Positions 38,515 to 49,356 of a DNA stretch of 64,000 nucleotides are shown here, piece by piece (the stretch's first letter is position 1; each line of letters opens with the position of its first letter). Location of the stretch: contig NZ_PYAL01000001.1 in the NCBI RefSeq assembly GCF_004121055.1, forward strand, positions 372,001 to 436,000, written 5' to 3'. The DNA is from Achromobacter aloeverae. Lineage in GTDB: Bacteria > Pseudomonadota > Gammaproteobacteria > Burkholderiales > Burkholderiaceae_B. Made by a program: the position numbers and the translations under genes. A model generated the notes under the pieces. The model was not told the DNA's origin, searched no databases, and worked only from the letters and a program-made list of their open reading frames with translations.

Positions 38515-39720
38515 TCACGATACCCGGTCTATCCACGCAGCCACGCGGGCGCGCGTCCGCGCGTCCAGGCCAAGGACATCTTCCAGGCCGCCCAGCGTAA
38601 CAGATGGCTGTCCCGCCTGCCACTCCAGGGCCTCGACGATGGCCGGCGCGATGCGCGTGTAGCCCAGGCCGCCCGCCAGGAAAGCGGCCACGGCGACCTC
38701 GTTGGCCGCGTTCAGCGCGATACAGGCCCCCTGCCCCGCGCGCAAGGCGTCGAAGCACAACCCCAGGCAGGGGAAGCGGCGCAGGTCCGGCGCCTCGAAG
38801 TCGAGCCGCCCCCAGCGCACCAGGTCCAGCATGCCCACGCCGCTCCGCAGCCGGTCCGGAAAGCCCAGCCCGTAGGCGATGGGCGTGCGCATGTCCGGCT
38901 GGCCCAATTGCGCCAGTACCGAGCCGTCGTGGTATTCGACCATGGAGTGCACCACGCTCTGCGGATGGATCACCACCTCGATGCGATCGGCCGGCATCGC
39001 GAACAGCCAGTGCGCCTCGATGACCTCCAGCCCCTTGTTGACCATGGTCGCGGAATCGACGGAAATCTTGCGGCCCATGCTCCAGTTCGGGTGCGCGCAG
39101 GCCTCGTCGGGCGTGACCGTGTGCAGCGTCTCGGGATCGCGCCCCCGGAAGGGGCCGCCCGATGCAGTGATGAGCAGGCGACGCACGCCGACCGCGGGCT
39201 CGGTCGGCGCGCTGGCGCGGCCACCATGCGGCAGGCACTGGAAAATGGCATTGTGTTCGCTGTCGATAGGCAGCAATTCGGCGCCGTTGTCGCGCACCGC
39301 CGCCATGAACAGCGACCCGGCGGCCACCAGGGCCTCCTTGTTGGCCAGCAGGATGCGCTTGCCGGCCCGCGCGGCCGCCAGGGACGACGGCAGGCCGGCC
39401 GCGCCGACGATGGCGGCCACCACGGTATCGCACTCCGGGGCCGCGGCGGTGTCCGCCAGCGCCTGGACGCCCACACGGATGGCAGGCATGGCACCGGCGC
39501 CGCGCCAGGCCTGGCGGAAACGGCCCGCGGCCGCATCGTCCGGCACCGCGACCACGGCGGCGCCCGTCGCGGCGGCCTGCTCCGCCAGCTTCTCCATGCG
39601 GCTGAACGCCGACAGCGCATAAACGCCCAAGCGGTCGGGATGGCGTGCGATGACGTCGAGCGTGCTCTCTCCAATGGAGCCCGTCGAACCCAGTACCGCG
39701 ATGCGTTGGAATGCCCTCAA
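38515..39720 (-). CDS. dxr: 1-deoxy-D-xylulose 5-phosphate reductoisomerase
   Basis: About 401 aa. Second step of the MEP isoprenoid pathway. NADPH site [17 protein letters not shown] at residues 7-23, [12 protein letters not shown] near 120, SGGPFRG, the metal-site SIDSATM-like [12 protein letters not shown], and the C-terminal helical domain with [14 protein letters not shown] place the start at a TTG at 39720: it overlaps the cdsA stop as TTGA, GGAGTCGG lies upstream, and [14 protein letters not shown] is the family N-terminus. The frame is open far upstream inside cdsA, which is not meaningful. Confidence 0.93.
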   Translation of the reverse strand: MRAFQRIAVLGSTGSIGESTLDVIARHPDRLGVYALSAFSRMEKLAEQAAATGAAVVAVPDDAAAGRFRQAWRGAGAMPAIRVGVQALADTAAAPECDTVVAAIVGAAGLPSSLAAARAGKRILLANKEALVAAGSLFMAAVRDNGAELLPIDSEHNAIFQCLPHGGRASAPTEPAVGVRRLLITASGGPFRGRDPETLHTVTPDEACAHPNWSMGRKISVDSATMVNKGLEVIEAHWLFAMPADRIEVVIHPQSVVHSMVEYHDGSVLAQLGQPDMRTPIAYGLGFPDRLRSGVGMLDLVRWGRLDFEAPDLRRFPCLGLCFDALRAGQGACIALNAANEVAVAAFLAGGLGYTRIAPAIVEALEWQAGQPSVTLGGLEDVLGLDARTRARVAAWIDRVS

Positions 39721-40571
39721 AACCCGACTCCGATAAGAATGAACGCCAAGGGCGCCACCGGCAGGACGGCATCGATGCGATCGTAGACCCCGCCGTGACC
39801 CGGCAGCAAGGCGCTTGAATCCTTGCGGCCCGCCCGCCGCTTGAGCAGGGACTCGAACAGGTCGCCGATGATGGACAGCGCCGCCAGGGCGGCGGCCAGC
39901 GGCAAGGCGCCTGCCCACCCCCAGCGCGCCACCAGGGCCGCGCCGAAGGTCGGCGCCCAGAGACTGCTCACCGCGACCCAGATCACCACGGCCAGCACGC
40001 CGGCCAGCGCGCCTTCCACGGTCTTGCCGGGGCTGACACGCGGCGCCAGCTTGCGGCGACCGAAGGCCCGGCCGGCGAAATAGGCGGCGATATCGGCCAC
40101 CCAGACCACCGCCAGCAGCGAAAGCACGAACCACGGCCCACGCTGCACGAACAACATGGCCAGGACCGCCCAGGCCGCGAGCAGCGCCGGCAAGGCGAAC
40201 AGGCTAAGGCCCAGGCTGGCCGGCGGCGCGTCGGCGCGCCCCCGCACCACGGCCGGAATGGCGACGAGGATCCAGAGCAGCGCCGCCAACGGGACCACCC
40301 CACGAAATACGATGGACAGGGCCTGCAGGCTGGCCTGCGTCGCGGGCGCCCGCAGCCAGAGCGCGGCCAGTGCCAGCGACACCAAGCCCAGCAGCAAGCC
40401 GCCAGGCACGGCTCCGCGGGAACCCGGCAGCGTCAGCCGCAGCCATTCCCAGCCGGCGCAGCCGGTCGCAATGGCCAACAAGACCAGGAACGGCCATGGC
40501 GTGGCGACGCTCATGGCCAGGCCCAACACGATCAACAAGACAATGGCGGTAGCGATACGCTGGCCTAGCAT
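39717..40571 (-). CDS. cdsA: Phosphatidate cytidylyltransferase
   Basis: About 284 aa. Makes CDP-diacylglycerol for phospholipid synthesis in the inner membrane. Seven to eight hydrophobic helices and the C-terminal family signature: [19 protein letters not shown] plus [20 protein letters not shown] and [16 protein letters not shown]. It lies between uppS (42 nt upstream) and dxr (4-nt overlap). Confidence 0.96.
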   Translation of the reverse strand: MLGQRIATAIVLLIVLGLAMSVATPWPFLVLLAIATGCAGWEWLRLTLPGSRGAVPGGLLLGLVSLALAALWLRAPATQASLQALSIVFRGVVPLAALLWILVAIPAVVRGRADAPPASLGLSLFALPALLAAWAVLAMLFVQRGPWFVLSLLAVVWVADIAAYFAGRAFGRRKLAPRVSPGKTVEGALAGVLAVVIWVAVSSLWAPTFGAALVARWGWAGALPLAAALAALSIIGDLFESLLKRRAGRKDSSALLPGHGGVYDRIDAVLPVAPLAFILIGVGF

Positions 40572-40613
40572 GCGGGAAAGTCTCCTGGTGAGCGCGAACC
40601 GCGGACAGATGCG

Positions 40614-41372
40614 TCAGCGTTTGCCCAATTGCGCGCTGGTGCGGCCGAAGCGGCGCTCGCGCGTGCGGTACCACTCGAACGCCGCCTCGAGTTCGGCCGC
40701 GCCGAAATCCGGCCAATAGCGGTCGGTGAAATAAAGCTCGGTATAGGCCAATTGCCAGATCAGGTAATTGGAAATGCGCTGTTCTCCGCCGGTGCGTATG
40801 AACAGGTCGGGCTCGGGCGCCCACGCCATGGACAGGTAGCGCGACAGCGTGGCCTCGTCTATGCCGTCGGGATGCTGCGCCAACTGGGGGTTTTCCGCCA
40901 GCATCCGGCGGGTCGCCTGCAGGACGTCCCAGCGGCCGCCGTAATTGGCGCAGATGGACAGGTGCAGCCGGTCGTTGTGCGCGGTGCGCGCCTGCGCCTG
41001 TTCGATCAGGTCGCGCAGGCGCGGCTCGAAAGGCGTCAGGTCGCCCACCACGCGCAGGCGCACGCCCTGCCCGTCGAGCTTGTCGACTTCCCGCTCCAGG
41101 GCCTGCACGAACAGGCGCATCAGCAGGGAGACCTCCTCGGCCGGCCGGCGCCAGTTCTCGGAACTGAACGCGAACAGCGTCAGGTAGCGCACTCCCAGGC
41201 GCCCGCAGCCCTCGACGACGCGGCGCACCGCCTGCACGCCCTTGGCGTGGCCGGCCGTGCGCGGCAGGTGCCGGCGCGTGGCCCAGCGGCCGTTGCCATC
41301 CATGATGATGGCAACGTGCTGGGGAACCGCCGAGGTCTCGGGAACTGCCTGGGTGGAACTGATCAAGCCCAT
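40614..41372 (-). CDS. uppS: Undecaprenyl diphosphate synthase (cis-prenyltransferase)
   Basis: About 252 aa. Builds the C55 carrier for peptidoglycan and O-antigen. Catalytic [13 protein letters not shown] (Asp25), [34 protein letters not shown], and the C-terminal [24 protein letters not shown] substrate motif (given here in part). Usual length and place between frr and cdsA. Confidence 0.97.
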   Translation of the reverse strand: MGLISSTQAVPETSAVPQHVAIIMDGNGRWATRRHLPRTAGHAKGVQAVRRVVEGCGRLGVRYLTLFAFSSENWRRPAEEVSLLMRLFVQALEREVDKLDGQGVRLRVVGDLTPFEPRLRDLIEQAQARTAHNDRLHLSICANYGGRWDVLQATRRMLAENPQLAQHPDGIDEATLSRYLSMAWAPEPDLFIRTGGEQRISNYLIWQLAYTELYFTDRYWPDFGAAELEAAFEWYRTRERRFGRTSAQLGKR

Positions 41373-41390
41373 GACTATGTCACGCCGTCG

Positions 41391-41951
41391 TCAGACGGTC
41401 ATGATCTCCGCTTCTTTCTGGGTGACCATCTTGTCGATATCGGCCACGCAACGGTCCGTCAGCTTCTGCACGTCGTCCTGGGCGCGACGTTCGTCGTCTT
41501 CCGAGATCGACTTGTCCTTGACGAGCTTCTTCAAGGCGTCGTTGGCCTCGCGGCGCAGGTTGCGCACGGCGATCTTGGCGTCCTCGCCTTCGTTGCGCAC
41601 CACCTTGGTCAGGTCGCGGCGACGCTCCTCGGTCAGCGCCGGCATGGGCACGCGGATGCTTTCGCCCATGGACACCGGGTTCAGGCCCAGGTCGGACTCG
41701 CGTATGGCCTTCTCGATCGGACCCGCCATCTGCTTTTCGTACGGCTGCACGTTGAGGGTGCGCGCGTCCACCAGGTTGACGTTGGCCACCTGGCCCACCG
41801 GCACGGGCGAACCGTAATACTCCACCTGCACATGGTCCAGGATGCCGGTGTGGGCGCGCCCGGTACGGATTTTCGACAGATTCACCTTGAGCGTCTCGAT
41901 GGACTTGCTCATACGGGATTCGGCCGATTTTTTGATGTCTGCGACGCTCAT
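41391..41951 (-). CDS. frr: Ribosome recycling factor
   Basis: About 186 aa, the standard length. A three-helix bundle with a beta/alpha domain: [48 protein letters not shown] and the C-terminal [19 protein letters not shown]. It follows pyrH by 16 nt, in the conserved rpsB-tsf-pyrH-frr order. Confidence 0.98.
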   Translation of the reverse strand: MSVADIKKSAESRMSKSIETLKVNLSKIRTGRAHTGILDHVQVEYYGSPVPVGQVANVNLVDARTLNVQPYEKQMAGPIEKAIRESDLGLNPVSMGESIRVPMPALTEERRRDLTKVVRNEGEDAKIAVRNLRREANDALKKLVKDKSISEDDERRAQDDVQKLTDRCVADIDKMVTQKEAEIMTV

Positions 41952-41967
41952 GGCGACTCCTTGTATT

Positions 41968-42767
<800 letters not shown>

Positions 42768-42804
42768 CTGGTAAAGATACGCGAAAAGCCGGACAGGGTG
42801 CCTA

Positions 42805-43683
42805 TCAGGCCGTGCCCGCCGCCGCCGCAGCCACTTCGGCCGCGAAGTCGGTAACCTTCTTCTCGATGCCTTCGCCGACGATGAACAGGGCGAATTGCGC
42901 GATCTTGGCGTTCTCGGCCTTGAGCATCTGCTCGACGGATTGCTTATCGTTCTTGACGAAGGGCTGCGACAGCAGCGTGACTTCCTTCAGGAACTTCTGC
43001 ACCGAACCTTCGACCATCTTGGCGACGATGTCGGCCGGCTTGCCCGACTCGGCAGCCTTCTGCTCGGCCACCGAGCGCTCGGTGGCGATGTCCGCCGCCG
43101 GCACGCCTTCGGCGTTCAGGGCCTTGGGCTTGGTGGCGGCGATGTGCATGGCCAGGTCCTTGCCCACGCTGTCGGCGCCGCTGAACTCGACCAGCACGCC
43201 GATGCGGCCGCCGTGCACGTAGCTGGCCAGCTTGTCGGTGGTTTCGATGCGCTTGAAGCGGCGCACCGAGATGTTTTCGCCGATCTTGCCGACCAGGGCG
43301 GAGCGCGTGGACTCGACCGTGCCTTCGCCGAACGGCAGGTCGGACAGCGCGGCCACGTCGGCCGGGTTCTTGGCGGCGACCAGTTCGGCCAGCTTGTTGA
43401 CGAAGTCGACGAAGTCGGCGTTCTTGCCCACGAAGTCGGTTTCGCAGTTGACTTCAATGACGGCGCCCTGCTTGGCGTCGGCCGAAATGAACAGGCCGAT
43501 CAGGCCTTCGGCGGTGACGCGCGTAGCGGCCTTGCTAGCCTTGTTGCCCAGCTTGACGCGCAGGATTTCCTCGGCCCGGGCCAGGTCGCCCTCGGCTTCG
43601 GTCAGCGCCTTCTTGCATTCCATCATGGGCGCGTCGGTCTTCTCGCGCAGTTCCTTGACCATCGAAGCGGTAATTTCAGCCAT
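42805..43683 (-). CDS. tsf: Elongation factor Ts
   Basis: About 292 aa. Nucleotide exchange factor for EF-Tu. N-terminal [20 protein letters not shown] with the LREKTGAGMMDCKKAL-type signature, then [18 protein letters not shown] at 43683 gives the usual MAEITASMV start; a frame start at 43695 adds three residues. It follows rpsB with a 137-bp spacer containing hairpins. Confidence 0.98.
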   Translation of the reverse strand: MAEITASMVKELREKTDAPMMECKKALTEAEGDLARAEEILRVKLGNKASKAATRVTAEGLIGLFISADAKQGAVIEVNCETDFVGKNADFVDFVNKLAELVAAKNPADVAALSDLPFGEGTVESTRSALVGKIGENISVRRFKRIETTDKLASYVHGGRIGVLVEFSGADSVGKDLAMHIAATKPKALNAEGVPAADIATERSVAEQKAAESGKPADIVAKMVEGSVQKFLKEVTLLSQPFVKNDKQSVEQMLKAENAKIAQFALFIVGEGIEKKVTDFAAEVAAAAAGTA

Positions 43684-43709
43684 GCTTTGCTCCATTCTTT
43701 CTAAAACAC

Positions 43710-43727
43710 GCCCCGGCGGGCCGGGGC
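43710..43727 (-). terminator. Attenuator-like hairpin between rpsB and tsf
   Basis: GCCCCGGC-GG-GCCGGGGC is an exact inverted repeat; on the minus (transcribed) strand it is followed by GTGTTTTAG. A second stem GCCGGGC-TCGC-GCCCGGC lies nearby (about 43752-43769). Partial termination here would set the rpsB:tsf ratio. Confidence 0.55.
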
Positions 43728-43820
43728 ATGTGGGGTTGCTGCGGGAAGCGTGGCCGGGCTCGCGCCCGGCATCACGGCGGCGGCGTACGACCGCCGGACC
43801 GTCTTGGACAACGGGGCGAT

Positions 43821-44573
43821 TTACGCCTGGCCGTCCTGCACTTCCACGAATTCTTCCTGACCTTCTTCGCCAGCGCCTTCGACCAGGCCGTTCAGGTTCT
43901 GCTCGCGGCCTTCCAGCACGGCGTCGGCGATGCCCTTGGCGTACAGCGCGATCGCCTTGGCGGAGTCGTCGTTGCCGGGGATGACGTAGTCGATGCCGTC
44001 GGGCGAGTGGTTGGTATCAACCACGGCCACGACCGGGATACCCAGCGTGCGGGCTTCGGCGATGGCGATCTTGTGGTAGCCGACGTCGATGACGAACAGG
44101 GCGTCGGGCAGGCCGTTCATGTCCTTGATACCGCCGATCGACTTGTTCAGCTTGTCCAGTTCGCGCTGGAACAGCAGGCCTTCCTTCTTGATCATACGCT
44201 CGGCGCCGCCGTCGGCCACGACCGCTTCCATGTCCTTCAGGCGCTTGATCGAGGTCTTGACCGTCTTGAAGTTGGTCAGCATGCCGCCGAGCCAGCGGGC
44301 GTCGACGTAGGGCATGCCGGCACGGGCGGCTTCGCCCGCCACGATTTCACGGGCGGCGCGCTTGGTGCCGACGAACAGGATGTTGCCGCCGCGGGCAGCC
44401 AGCTGCTTCACGAACTTGGTGGCTTCCTGGTACTTGGCGACCGTCTGTTCGAGGTTGATGATGTGAATCTTGTTACGCTGACCAAAGATGTACTGCGACA
44501 TCTTCGGGTTCCAGTAACGGGTCTGGTGACCAAAGTGGACACCGGCTTCCAGCATTTCACGCATGAGGGACAT
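43821..44573 (-). CDS. rpsB: 30S ribosomal protein S2
   Basis: About 250 aa. [22 protein letters not shown] and the second signature [33 protein letters not shown]-type region ([18 protein letters not shown]) are both present. A C-terminal acidic tail ([19 protein letters not shown]) is typical of the group. The leader of nearly 300 nt is unusually repeat-rich. Confidence 0.98.
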   Translation of the reverse strand: MSLMREMLEAGVHFGHQTRYWNPKMSQYIFGQRNKIHIINLEQTVAKYQEATKFVKQLAARGGNILFVGTKRAAREIVAGEAARAGMPYVDARWLGGMLTNFKTVKTSIKRLKDMEAVVADGGAERMIKKEGLLFQRELDKLNKSIGGIKDMNGLPDALFVIDVGYHKIAIAEARTLGIPVVAVVDTNHSPDGIDYVIPGNDDSAKAIALYAKGIADAVLEGREQNLNGLVEGAGEEGQEEFVEVQDGQA

Positions 44574-44726
44574 AATGTTCGCTCCGAGGGTTGGGTCTTG
44601 CGCTGCGCCTGTATCGACCGCGGGTTCCAGGTAAAAACCTGGACTGGCCTCGCCTAGTCGACACCCTGGGTGGCGGCAGCACGCGATTTGGATAAAGTAC
44701 GGATGAAGTACTCTACTGCCTGCTTT

Positions 44727-44820
44727 TACTGCTCAACTTCTACTGCTCGACTTCTACTGCTTCACTGCTTGCTACTACTCACTTCCGCTACTACTCACTT
44801 CCTTGCATACCTTCCTTGCA
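44727..44820. repeat. Nested short direct repeats in the rpsB leader
   Basis: On the plus strand: TACTGCTCAACTTC / TACTGCTCGACTTC (44727-44754, plus a partial third copy), GCTACTACTCACTTCC twice exactly (44771-44802), and CTTCCTTGCA twice (44798-44807, 44811-44820). The stretch is pyrimidine-rich on plus and purine-rich in rpsB mRNA, and clearly lower in GC than its surroundings. No ORF is supported. Confidence 0.85.
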
Positions 44821-44822
44821 CT

Positions 44823-44846
44823 CTTACCCTTGCTTTTTCGGGTAAG
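44823..44846. promoter_or_regulatory. Inverted repeat at the start of the rpsB leader
   Basis: CTTACCC (44823-44829), 10-nt loop, GGGTAAG (44840-44846). If rpsB transcription starts just upstream on the minus strand, this forms a 5' stem-loop on the mRNA. Confidence 0.55.
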
Positions 44847-44848
44847 CC

Positions 44849-44882
44849 TATAATTCTACTATTTTTCGCAGACCGAACTCAA
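44849..44882. promoter_or_regulatory. Overlapping divergent promoters for rpsB-tsf and map
   Basis: Minus strand: TTGAGT (44877-44882) and TAGAAT (44853-44858) with an 18-bp spacer suit sigma-70 transcription of rpsB. Plus strand: TATAAT (44849-44854), a perfect -10 for map, though no good -35 is seen at the right distance. The two -10 elements overlap, so the promoters probably exclude each other. Confidence 0.6.
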
Positions 44883-44890
44883 GCTGATAC

Positions 44891-45712
44891 ATGGGCATAG
44901 TCACCGACCCCGCCGATTTGGACAAAATGCGCCTGGCCTGCCAGGGCGCGGCACGCGTACTCGATTATCTGACCCCGTTTGTGAAACCGGGCGTCACCAC
45001 GGGCGAACTGGACCGCCTGGCGCTCGACTACGTCAACAACACGCTGCAGGCCAAATCGGCCACCGTGGGCTACGCCCCACCGGGCTACCCGCCCTTCCCC
45101 GGCGCCATCTGTACCTCGGTCAACCACCAGGTCTGCCACGGCATCCCCGGCGACAAGGTCCTGAAAAACGGGGACATTGTCAATATCGACGTCACCATCA
45201 TCAAGGACGGATGGTTCGGCGACACCAGCCGCATGTACTACGTGGGCGAGCCCTCGGTGCTGGCGCGCCGCCTTACGGAGACCACCTACGACTGCATGTG
45301 GCTGGGCATCCAGCAGGTGCGTGGCGGCGCCACCCTGGGCGACATCGGCCACGCCATCCAGAAATATGCGGAGGGCAAGGGCTATTCGGTGGTGCGCGAA
45401 TTCTGCGGCCACGGCGTCGGCCGGCGCTTCCACGAGGATCCTCAGGTGCTGCACTACGGCAAGCCCGGCACCGGGGTGAAGCTGGTGCCCGGCATGATCT
45501 TCACCATCGAGCCCATGATCAACGCTGGCCGCCGCGAAATCCGCCAGTTGTCCGACGGCTGGACCGTGGTGACGCGCGACCATAGCCTGTCGGCCCAGTG
45601 GGAACACACCGTGCTGGTGACCGAGACCGGCTACGAGGTGCTGACCGTGTCGCCGGAAATGCCGGCGCCGCCCGCCTTCATCGCCGAACCGGTGGCCCTG
45701 CCGGCCGCCTGA
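44891..45712 (+). CDS. map: Type I methionine aminopeptidase
   Basis: About 273 aa. Removes N-terminal Met. Metal ligands are in NIDVTIIKDGWFGDTSRMYY (two Asp), EFCGHGVGRRFHEDP (His), TIEPMIN (Glu) and SAQWEHTVLVTE (Glu). It is divergent from rpsB, the common arrangement, and 32 nt upstream of glnD. Confidence 0.97.
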   Translation: MGIVTDPADLDKMRLACQGAARVLDYLTPFVKPGVTTGELDRLALDYVNNTLQAKSATVGYAPPGYPPFPGAICTSVNHQVCHGIPGDKVLKNGDIVNIDVTIIKDGWFGDTSRMYYVGEPSVLARRLTETTYDCMWLGIQQVRGGATLGDIGHAIQKYAEGKGYSVVREFCGHGVGRRFHEDPQVLHYGKPGTGVKLVPGMIFTIEPMINAGRREIRQLSDGWTVVTRDHSLSAQWEHTVLVTETGYEVLTVSPEMPAPPAFIAEPVALPAA

Positions 45713-45744
45713 TTCCTGTCCCGTAACTCGCCGCCTCGCACGCC

Positions 45745-48351
45745 ATGACCGCCACGGACCTCCCCGCGCTACGCGAGCGCCTGCGCGACAGCCGCCAGGC
45801 GGCCATCGCGTCCTTCCGCGAGCACGAACGCCCGGATACGCTGCTGCAAGAGCTGCGCCGCGTCACCGACCACACGCTGCGGGAGCTGGTCAAGCAATGC
45901 CCCCTGCCCGCCGGCGCCACCCTGGCGGCGGTGGGCGGCTACGGGCGTGGCGAGCTCTATCCCTACTCCGACGTCGACCTGCTCATCCTGCTGCCGCACG
46001 CCCCTTCCGCGAGCGACGAAAGCGCCATCGGCCAGCTGGTGGCGGCGTTGTGGGACCTGGGCATGGAACCGGGCCATAGCGTGCGGACCATCGAGGACTG
46101 CGAGCGCGAGGCGCAAGCCGACATCACTGTCGAGACCGCGCTGCTGGAATCGCGCTGGTTGGCCGGCAGCCGCACGCTGATGAAGCAGTTCGAGGCGGCC
46201 ATGCATGTGCGCCTGGACCCCGCGGCCTTCTTCCGCGCCAAGCGCATGGAAATGCAGCAGCGCCATGCGCGCTACCAGGACACGCCCTATGCGCTGGAGC
46301 CGAACTGCAAGGAATCGCCCGGCGGCCTGCGCGACCTGCAGGTGATCCTGTGGATGGCCCGCGCGGCGGGCTTCGGCGAAAGCTGGCGCGAGGTCGCAAG
46401 CGCGGGCCTGCTCACGGCGTCCGAAGCGCGCGACCTGCGCAAGGCCGAGCAGGCGTTCAAGCGCCTGCGCATCGAACTGCACCTGCTGGCCAAGCGTCGC
46501 GAGGACCGCGTGTTGTTCGACCTGCAGCCGGCCCTGGCCGAGGTCTATGGCATCAAGGCCACCGCGACACGGCGCGCCAGCGAATTGATGATGCAGCGCT
46601 ATTACTGGGCCGCGCGCCTGGTGACGCAGCTCAACAGCATCCTGGTGCAGAACATCGAAGAGCGGCTGTTCCCGCGCCCGGCCGAGGACGCGCACGCCAT
46701 CGACGAGGATTTCCGCAGCCTGCACGACCGTCTCGACATCATTCGCGACGATGCCTTCGAACGCAATCCCACGCTGTTGCTGCGCGCCTTCCTGACCATG
46801 CAGCAGCACCAGGAACTCAAGGGCATGTCGGCGCGCACGCTGCGCGCCATCTGGCATGCACGCGACCGCATCGACGCCCAGTTCCGCCGCAATCCGGTCA
46901 ATCGCAAGCTGTTCCTGCAGATCCTCCAGCAACCCGCGGGCATCGTGCACGAGTTGCGGCGCATGACCATGTTGAACATCCTGCCGCGCTACCTGCCCGT
47001 GTTCCGGCGCATCGTCGGCCAGATGCAGCATGACCTGTTTCACGTCTATACCGTGGACCAGCACACCTTGCAGGTCATCCGCAACCTGCGCCGCTTCACC
47101 ATGCCGGAGCACGCGCAGGAGTACCCGCTTGCCAGCCAGCTGATTTCCGAGCTGGACAACCACTGGCTGCTTTATGTCGCCGCCCTGTTCCACGACATCG
47201 CCAAGGGTCGAGGCGGCGATCATTCCGAACTGGGCGCGCGCGAAGTCCGCCGCTTCGCCCAGGATCACGGCCTGGCGCCGGCCGACGCCGAGCTGGTCGA
47301 ATTCCTGGTGCGGCAGCACCTGCTGATGTCGACGGTGGCGCAGAAGCGCGACCTGTCCGACCCGGACGTGATCCAGGGATTCGCCGCCGCGGTCAAGGAC
47401 GAGCGCCACCTGACGGCGCTGTACCTGCTGACCGTGGCCGACATCCGGGGCACCAGCCCCAAGGTCTGGAATGCGTGGAAAGGCAAGCTGCTGGAGGATC
47501 TCTATCGCCTGACCCTGCGGGCGCTGGGCGGTGGCCAGGCCGATGCCCATACGGTGCTCAACGACCGCAAGTCCGAAGCCGCCCGCCTGACGCGCCTGGC
47601 CGGGCTGCGCGACGACGCCCGCGAAGCGTTCTGGAAACAGCTGGACGTGGCCTACTTCCTGCGCCACGACGCGTCCGACATCGCCTGGCATACGCGCCAT
47701 CTCTATCACCGCCCCGCGCCTGGCGAAGCGGTGGTCAAGGCACGCCCCACCGAACACGGCGAAGGCTTGCAGGTCATGGTCTATACCCGGGACATGCCGG
47801 AGCTGTTCATGATGATCTGCGGCTTCTTCGACGCCAAGTCGCTGAGCATCCAGGACGCCCGCATCCACACCACCCGGCACGGCTACGCCCTGGACAGCTT
47901 CATCGTGCTGCTGCCCGACGGCCAGCAGGACCTGCGCGCCCAGGCCACCCTGGTAGAGCACGAATTGAAGCAACGCCTGCACGAGGCCAGCACGGGCGCG
48001 CCGGTTCCGGCGCCGCAAGGCGCGATCTACGGCCGTTCTCGGCAGTCGCGCATGTCGCGCCTGTTCCCCGTGCCGCCGCAGGTCGAGCTGCAACCCGACG
48101 AGCGCAGCAAGTCCTGGCGCCTGCAGGTGACCGCGACCGACCGCCCCGGCCTGCTGCATGCCCTGGCGCGCGTGTTCGCGCACCATGCCGTCAACCTGCA
48201 GATGGCCAAGGTGATGACCCTGGGCGACCGGGTGGAGGACGTGTTCATCCTCGAAGGACCGGCGCTGGAGCGGCCGCGCACGCAGATGCAGTTCGAACGC
48301 GACATGCTGGAAGCGCTGTCGGGGGAGAAGGCGCAGAAGGCGGCGGCCTGA
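45745..48351 (+). CDS. glnD: Bifunctional uridylyltransferase/uridylyl-removing enzyme GlnD
   Basis: About 868 aa. Senses glutamine and (de)uridylylates PII. Nucleotidyltransferase motif GGYGRGELYPYSDVDLLIL (residues 64-82, catalytic Asp residues 76 and 78), GlnE-like helical region, HD hydrolase domain with LFHDIAKGRGGDHSELG (His483-Asp484), and two C-terminal ACT domains (first near MVYTRDMPELFMMICGFF, second near LQVTATDRPGLLHALARVF). Downstream of map, as in many proteobacteria. Confidence 0.97.
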   Translation: MTATDLPALRERLRDSRQAAIASFREHERPDTLLQELRRVTDHTLRELVKQCPLPAGATLAAVGGYGRGELYPYSDVDLLILLPHAPSASDESAIGQLVAALWDLGMEPGHSVRTIEDCEREAQADITVETALLESRWLAGSRTLMKQFEAAMHVRLDPAAFFRAKRMEMQQRHARYQDTPYALEPNCKESPGGLRDLQVILWMARAAGFGESWREVASAGLLTASEARDLRKAEQAFKRLRIELHLLAKRREDRVLFDLQPALAEVYGIKATATRRASELMMQRYYWAARLVTQLNSILVQNIEERLFPRPAEDAHAIDEDFRSLHDRLDIIRDDAFERNPTLLLRAFLTMQQHQELKGMSARTLRAIWHARDRIDAQFRRNPVNRKLFLQILQQPAGIVHELRRMTMLNILPRYLPVFRRIVGQMQHDLFHVYTVDQHTLQVIRNLRRFTMPEHAQEYPLASQLISELDNHWLLYVAALFHDIAKGRGGDHSELGAREVRRFAQDHGLAPADAELVEFLVRQHLLMSTVAQKRDLSDPDVIQGFAAAVKDERHLTALYLLTVADIRGTSPKVWNAWKGKLLEDLYRLTLRALGGGQADAHTVLNDRKSEAARLTRLAGLRDDAREAFWKQLDVAYFLRHDASDIAWHTRHLYHRPAPGEAVVKARPTEHGEGLQVMVYTRDMPELFMMICGFFDAKSLSIQDARIHTTRHGYALDSFIVLLPDGQQDLRAQATLVEHELKQRLHEASTGAPVPAPQGAIYGRSRQSRMSRLFPVPPQVELQPDERSKSWRLQVTATDRPGLLHALARVFAHHAVNLQMAKVMTLGDRVEDVFILEGPALERPRTQMQFERDMLEALSGEKAQKAAA

Positions 48352-48508
48352 TCGTGGCGACCTGATCGTGGCGACCTGAGCCCGGGGCCGGTTGCGACGG
48401 ACCAACCGGTCCCGCGCGGCGCCGTCCGGGGCCAAGGCGCCGCCCCGCCGCAGTGGCGACCTCAGTGGCGACCTCAGTGGCAACCTCAGTGGCGACCCCA
48501 GTGGCGAC
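48347..48508. repeat. Two microsatellite-like tandem repeats after glnD
   Basis: CCTGATCGTGGCGA is repeated twice (48347-48374), the first copy spanning the glnD stop. Then CAGTGGCGACCT is repeated about 4.75 times (48451-48508: two exact copies, one with GCAACCT, one with GACCC, one partial). Both share GTGGCGACC, suggesting common origin. The region lies between glnD and the marC-like gene. Confidence 0.9.
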
Positions 48509-48610
48509 AAATGGACGCAAAATAGCGCGCGACAGCCTACGCCCCTGCACATCCATACACCCCGCGGCGCGCATACAATCCGGGTTTTCCAAGAAGGGAG
48601 CCAGCCAGCC

Positions 48611-49309
48611 ATGCTGACGAACGAATATGTGCTGCTTTTCGGCCAAAGCTTCCTGTTCGCTCTGGCGACCCTGCTTCCCTTCCTCAATCCGCCATCCATC
48701 GCCCCCATCTTCTGGCAACTGACCGAAGGCGCGTCGAGTACCACGCGCCTGGCGCTCGCCAAGCGCGTGGCCATCAACGTCGGCCTGATGCTGACCGTGG
48801 CCATGGTGGCGGGCAACGTGCTGCTTTCCTTTTTCGGCCTGTCGCTGGCCATCGTGCGGGTAGGCGGCGGCATGCTGGTGATCGCCAGCGCCTGGCGGCT
48901 GGTCAATGCAACCGGCAGCACCAACAGCGAACAGGCCGCGCGCATCGTCGAGTCTTTCACGCCGGAGATGGCCAGGCAGCGCGCCTTCTATCCCCTGACC
49001 TTCCCCATCAGCTGCGGGCCGGGCTCGATCGCCGCGGCCATCACGGTCGGCGCCCAGCTGCGCGACCAGCAGCACCTGGCCAGCCTGGTCCGGCTGGCGG
49101 GCTCGGTGCCCGGCGTCTTGCTGGTATCGTTCATCCTGTACATCTGCCTGCGCTTTGCCGCGCAATTCCTGCATCGGCTGGGCGAAAACGGCACCACCGT
49201 GTTCATGCGCCTGTCCGCTTTCATCATGCTATGCCTGGGCGTGCAGATCGTCTGGGACGGCGTCCATGAGCTGCTGCTCGGCGTTCTGCTGGAACTTCGG
49301 GACCATTAA
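48611..49309 (+). CDS. MarC/YchE family integral membrane protein
   Basis: About 232 aa. Six hydrophobic helices and the MarC family features LLPFLNPPSIAPIFW near the N-terminus, FPLTFPISCGPGSIAAAIT-like YPLTFPISCGPGSIAAAI in the middle, and a final ENGTTVFMRLSAFIMLCLGVQ helix. The function of the family is unsettled. I use the ATG at 48611 after AAGAAGGGAG; the frame is open back to 48392 but that includes the tandem repeat. Confidence 0.9.
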   Translation: MLTNEYVLLFGQSFLFALATLLPFLNPPSIAPIFWQLTEGASSTTRLALAKRVAINVGLMLTVAMVAGNVLLSFFGLSLAIVRVGGGMLVIASAWRLVNATGSTNSEQAARIVESFTPEMARQRAFYPLTFPISCGPGSIAAAITVGAQLRDQQHLASLVRLAGSVPGVLLVSFILYICLRFAAQFLHRLGENGTTVFMRLSAFIMLCLGVQIVWDGVHELLLGVLLELRDH

Positions 49310-49356
49310 CCCCTCTCATGGCATTGCCCATCAGGCGCCACCAACGTAGGAACCCC

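Noticed and set aside
45769-48960. 1063-codon minus-strand frame opposite glnD and marC-like gene
   Set aside because: Spans two unrelated real genes and a tandem repeat, so it is an open-frame accident in GC-rich DNA.
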